From: Firmicutes bacterium CAG:882
GTDB taxonomy: Bacteria; Bacillota; Clostridia; Lachnospirales; Lachnospiraceae
Direction of reading: 5' to 3'
Assembly: GCA_000435595.1 (NCBI GenBank)
Contig: FR895363.1
Location: forward strand, 1 to 7,875
Length of the DNA stretch: 7,875 nt
Shown in pieces: positions 5,567-7,875 of this stretch. The notes beneath the pieces were generated by a model that was not told where the DNA came from, made no database searches, and saw only the letters and a list, made by a program, of their open reading frames with translations. The position numbers were made by a program, and so were the translations under genes. Positions within the stretch are counted from its first letter, which is position 1; each line of letters begins with the position of its first letter.

Positions 5567-6415
5567 TTATCTTCTGAGTGCTTTTTTTACCGTCTCCACA
5601 GCATCCTGCATCGTTATGGCATCCGTGTCCACATCAAATCCATTCTTCTTCAAGTCATTGAGGATATATGTAAGCTGCGGTGCCGCAAGTCCCATCTCCT
5701 CAAGCTCCCTGTAATGTCTGAATACCTTCTCAGGTGTGTCATCATACATAATCCTGCCGTGATTGAGCACAATGAGTCTTCCCACATATTTAGCCACATC
5801 TTCCATGCTGTGTGAGACAAGTATAACCGTCATCCCCGTCTCCTCATGCAGCTTCTTAATCTGGTCTAATATCTCATCGCGTCCCTTTGGGTCAAGTCCC
5901 GCCGTAGGTTCATCGAGTATAAGCACCTCCGGCTTCATCGCAAGCACTCCGGCAATGGCAGCCCTTCTTTTCTGACCTCCCGACAGTTCAAACGGTGAGT
6001 TATAAAACAGCTCGTTGGGAAATCCTACCATCTCAAGAGCCTCAAAAGCCCTGAGCTCCGCCTCCTTCTTGCTGAGTCCCAGATTCTTAGGACCAAAGCA
6101 CACATCAGTAAATACATCATTCTCGAACAACTGGTGTTCAGGATACTGAAATACCAGCCCCACCTTGCTTCTGAGATTTTTCATCACAAAATCCTTGTCG
6201 TATATATCCTGACCGTCATAATATATATTTCCGCTTGTAGCTCTCAAAAGCCCGTTAAGATGCTGCGTCAAGGTCGATTTTCCTGAACCCGTGTGTCCTA
6301 TAAGCCCTATAAATTCGCCTTTATCGATTGTAAGGCTCACATCGTCAAGAGCCTTCATCTCAAAACCGCTTCCGATACTGTATACATAATTAACCTTATC
6401 CAATATTATTAACAT
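5567..6415 (-). CDS. ecfA2: Energy-coupling factor transporter ATPase EcfA2
   Basis: Second ATP-binding subunit of the ECF importer; it forms a heterodimer with EcfA1 at the cytoplasmic face and binds the coupling helices of EcfT. It has 282 residues, family-typical. Seen: Walker A GHTGSGKS (40-47), Q-loop VFQYPEHQLF with Q90, ABC signature LSGGQKRRAAIA (144-155), Walker B VLILDEP (164-170) with catalytic E169, D-loop GLD, and switch H202 in VSHSMED. LSGGQKRR with FQYPE is characteristic of the A2 subunit. A C-terminal extension (about 235-282) is the usual ECF dimerisation region. The ATG at 6415 lies inside the ecfA1 3' end (20-bp overlap) and has AAGGGG 6 bases upstream, so translation is probably coupled. 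The two ATPases are ancient paralogues of each other. Confidence 0.95.
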   Translation of the reverse strand: MLIILDKVNYVYSIGSGFEMKALDDVSLTIDKGEFIGLIGHTGSGKSTLTQHLNGLLRATSGNIYYDGQDIYDKDFVMKNLRSKVGLVFQYPEHQLFENDVFTDVCFGPKNLGLSKKEAELRAFEALEMVGFPNELFYNSPFELSGGQKRRAAIAGVLAMKPEVLILDEPTAGLDPKGRDEILDQIKKLHEETGMTVILVSHSMEDVAKYVGRLIVLNHGRIMYDDTPEKVFRHYRELEEMGLAAPQLTYILNDLKKNGFDVDTDAITMQDAVETVKKALRR

Positions 6416-7277
6416 GCATTACCCCTTCTTTTATTCTCAAAAGTTCCTCCGTCAATTCAGGGATTGTCAATATCCCCCTCCTGACCGGAATTCCCGATTT
6501 TTCCAGCTCAAATGCCAGCTCGGTTGTATGAGGAACATCCAGGCGCAGTGCCTTTAAGTGTTCCACCTTTGAAAACACTTCCCTCGGTGTACCCTCAAGA
6601 ACTACCTTGCCCTCATCCATCACGAACACTTTATCCGCGCCTATTACCTCATCCATATAATGTGTAATAAGTATTACTGTGACATGCTCGTCCTTATTCA
6701 GCTTTGTTATCGTGGCTATAACTTCCTTCCGCCCGTTCGGGTCAAGCATCGCTGTCGGCTCATCAAGCACAATACACTTAGGCTTCATCGCCAAGATTCC
6801 GGCTATCGCCACTCTCTGCTTCTGACCTCCCGACAGCTTGTTAGGTGAATGATGCCTGTACTCTGTCATGCCTACCGCCGCAAGCGATGCATCTACACGC
6901 TCCCATATCTCAGGTGTCGGTACCCCAAGATTCTCAGGACCGAATCCAACATCCTCCTCGACTATCGTTCCGATAATCTGATTGTCCGGATTCTGAAATA
7001 CCATTCCGGCCGTCTGTCTTATATCCCACAGCTTATCCGCATCCTTCGTATCCATACCGTCAACCCATATGCTTCCTTCAGTCGGTGACAGCAGAGCATT
7101 GATATGCTTGGCAAACGTGGACTTGCCCGATCCATTATGCCCTAATATGGCAATAAACTGTCCCTGCTCTATATCAAGAGAAACGTGGTCAACCGCCGTT
7201 TTCACGTTCTCAACATTATCCTCGTCATCTCTTATTATATATTCAAATGTAAGGTCCTTCGCCTGTACAATACCCAT
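6396..7277 (-). CDS. ecfA1: Energy-coupling factor transporter ATPase EcfA1
   Basis: First ATP-binding subunit of the ECF importer and first gene of the ecfA1-ecfA2-ecfT operon. It has 293 residues from the chosen start. Seen: Walker A GHNGSGKST (46-54), Q-loop MVFQNPDNQI with Q95, which is the A1-type FQNPDNQ, ABC signature LSGGQKQRVAIAG (148-160), Walker B IVLDEPTAMLD (169-179) with E173, and switch H206 in ITHYMDE. A short acidic stretch, RDDEDNVENVK (residues 16-26), between the first strand and Walker A is a modest expansion common in Clostridia. Two in-frame ATGs, 7280 and 7277, are adjacent. GAGG (7284-7287) is 3 bases from the first and 6 from the second, so I prefer 7277. It is separated from rplQ by a terminator, so it needs its own promoter, but I see no convincing one in the 95-bp gap. 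Confidence 0.95.
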   Translation of the reverse strand: MGIVQAKDLTFEYIIRDDEDNVENVKTAVDHVSLDIEQGQFIAILGHNGSGKSTFAKHINALLSPTEGSIWVDGMDTKDADKLWDIRQTAGMVFQNPDNQIIGTIVEEDVGFGPENLGVPTPEIWERVDASLAAVGMTEYRHHSPNKLSGGQKQRVAIAGILAMKPKCIVLDEPTAMLDPNGRKEVIATITKLNKDEHVTVILITHYMDEVIGADKVFVMDEGKVVLEGTPREVFSKVEHLKALRLDVPHTTELAFELEKSGIPVRRGILTIPELTEELLRIKEGVMHVNNIG

Positions 7278-7283
7278 CATAGT

Positions 7284-7287
7284 CCTC
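7284..7287 (-). promoter_or_regulatory. Ribosome binding site of ecfA1
   Basis: GAGG on the coding strand, 6 bases before the ATG at 7277 and only 3 before the ATG at 7280. This spacing is the reason for choosing the inner start. Confidence 0.6.
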
Positions 7288-7313
7288 TTTCTATTTCACT
7301 TCAATGCTATCCC

Positions 7314-7354
7314 TTTGCAGACCTCAACATTCCACATCCTAAATAGTCTGCAAA
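7314..7354 (-). repeat. 9-bp perfect inverted repeat upstream of ecfA1
   Basis: TTTGCAGAC and GTCTGCAAA are separated by 23 bases and lie between the rplQ terminator and the ecfA1 start. They may be two half-sites of an operator or the stem of a leader hairpin. No known riboswitch or regulator motif is recognised. Confidence 0.6.
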
Positions 7355-7372
7355 AATAACATCCTGTATTCA

Positions 7373-7405
7373 GAAAAAGCGAATGCTGCTAAGCAACATT
7401 CGCTT
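7373..7405 (-). terminator. Rho-independent terminator after rplQ
   Basis: Coding strand stem AAGCGAATGTTGC, loop TTA, GCAGCATTCGCTT: 13 paired positions with one G-U wobble, merging into a run of five T before CTG. It begins 20 bases after the rplQ stop. It marks the end of the ribosomal-protein operon and insulates the ecf genes. Confidence 0.9.
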
Positions 7406-7425
7406 CCTAATTAATCAAATACCAA

Positions 7426-7875
7426 TTATACTAACTCGATTACTACTTCCATAGCAGCATCGCCCTTACGTGGTCCAATCTTTACGATTCTTGTGTAACC
7501 ACCGTTGCGGGACTCATACTTAGGAGCGATTTCATCAAATAACTTAGCAGCTAAATCAACTTCCTTCGTATTCTTCTTTCTTCCTGCAGCCTCTGCAGGA
7601 ACCTCTGTTACAGAGTAGAGAACCTTGTTCATCTGCTTTCTGGCATGAAGTCTTGAAGGCATATCCTTCTTAATCTTCTTCTCAACCGTATCATATACAG
7701 TCTTCTTCTTGCCATCAACAACTTCCTTAACTCTCTTGCCTTCGCTGTCCTTACGGGCAACCTTAGCCTGAACTGTTACTTCCTCGAAGTTATCCTTCTC
7801 CTTTACAGCCATAGCGATAAGTCCCTCTGCAACCTTGCGGATTTCCTTAGCCTTAGCCTCTGTTGTAACAATCTT
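7426..7875 (-). CDS. rplQ: 50S ribosomal protein L17, N-terminus beyond window
   Basis: Protein of the large ribosomal subunit. 149 residues are visible in an open frame from the right edge, beginning KIVTTEAKAKEIRKVAEGLI, which corresponds to about residue 30 of L17. The ATG at 7812 is an internal methionine, not the start. The family C-terminus GGYTRIVKIGPRKGDAAMEV and IELV is intact. Between the N-terminal LIAMA and VDLAAKLFDEIAPKY near the C-terminus lies a much longer, Lys-rich segment than in E. coli (127 aa) or B. subtilis (120 aa). It contains ARKDSEGKRVKEVVDGKKK, then MPSRLHARKQMNKVLY, the ordinary L17 part, then TEVPAEAAGRKKNTKE. Complete length would be near 178. Such long L17 forms are, as I recall, found in Lachnospiraceae. 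A terminator follows; rpoA is the usual upstream neighbour. Confidence 0.95.
   Translation of the reverse strand, partial: KIVTTEAKAKEIRKVAEGLIAMAVKEKDNFEEVTVQAKVARKDSEGKRVKEVVDGKKKTVYDTVEKKIKKDMPSRLHARKQMNKVLYSVTEVPAEAAGRKKNTKEVDLAAKLFDEIAPKYESRNGGYTRIVKIGPRKGDAAMEVVIELV

Noticed and set aside
7281..7372. Riboswitch upstream of the ecf operon
   Set aside because: The gap is under 100 bases and shows none of the conserved cores (TPP, cobalamin, FMN) that I could recognise; only one inverted repeat.
1..7875. CRISPR arrays, tRNA genes, insertion sequences or phage genes
   Set aside because: No repeat-spacer pattern, cloverleaf-like T-arm or transposase similarity was seen on either strand.

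Overview
All recognisable genes lie on the minus strand, so the window reads right to left. The organism looks like a low-to-moderate GC Clostridia member, most probably Lachnospiraceae. The grounds are strong GGAGG-type ribosome binding sites, the order rplQ, ecfA1, ecfA2, ecfT downstream of the ribosomal-protein cluster, an L17 protein with a large internal insertion, and the style of the enolase sequence. This assignment comes from recognising the families, not from a database search.

Right end (about 7280-7875): the 3' part of rplQ (ribosomal protein L17), followed by a good Rho-independent terminator. Next comes a short intergenic gap with a 9-bp inverted repeat, then the energising module of an ECF vitamin/metal transporter. 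In transcription order this is ecfA1 (ATPase), ecfA2 (ATPase, overlapping ecfA1 by 20 bp) and ecfT (membrane scaffold). They form a tight operon for a shared module that pairs with S-components encoded elsewhere.

Middle (about 2339-4743): a two-domain PPK2-family polyphosphate kinase/phosphotransferase, then truA (tRNA pseudouridine synthase). In many Firmicutes truA directly follows ecfT, so the PPK2 gene looks like an insertion into an otherwise common order.

Left (1-2338): a 357-bp gap upstream of enolase holds a 17-bp tandem duplication, a remnant of a response-regulator receiver domain with most of its middle deleted, and a clear sigma-A promoter with a structured leader for eno. Enolase follows, with a 16-bp perfect tandem repeat straddling its stop codon. 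The last gene is a hypoxanthine-DNA glycosylase-like repair enzyme with its own promoter; it runs off the left edge.

Most of the window is housekeeping. I found no convincing new multi-gene system. The most unusual items are the receiver-domain remnant, the two small tandem duplications near gene ends, a strong 15-bp hairpin inside the glycosylase coding sequence, a non-canonical second coupling motif (AKC) in EcfT, and the L17 insertion.
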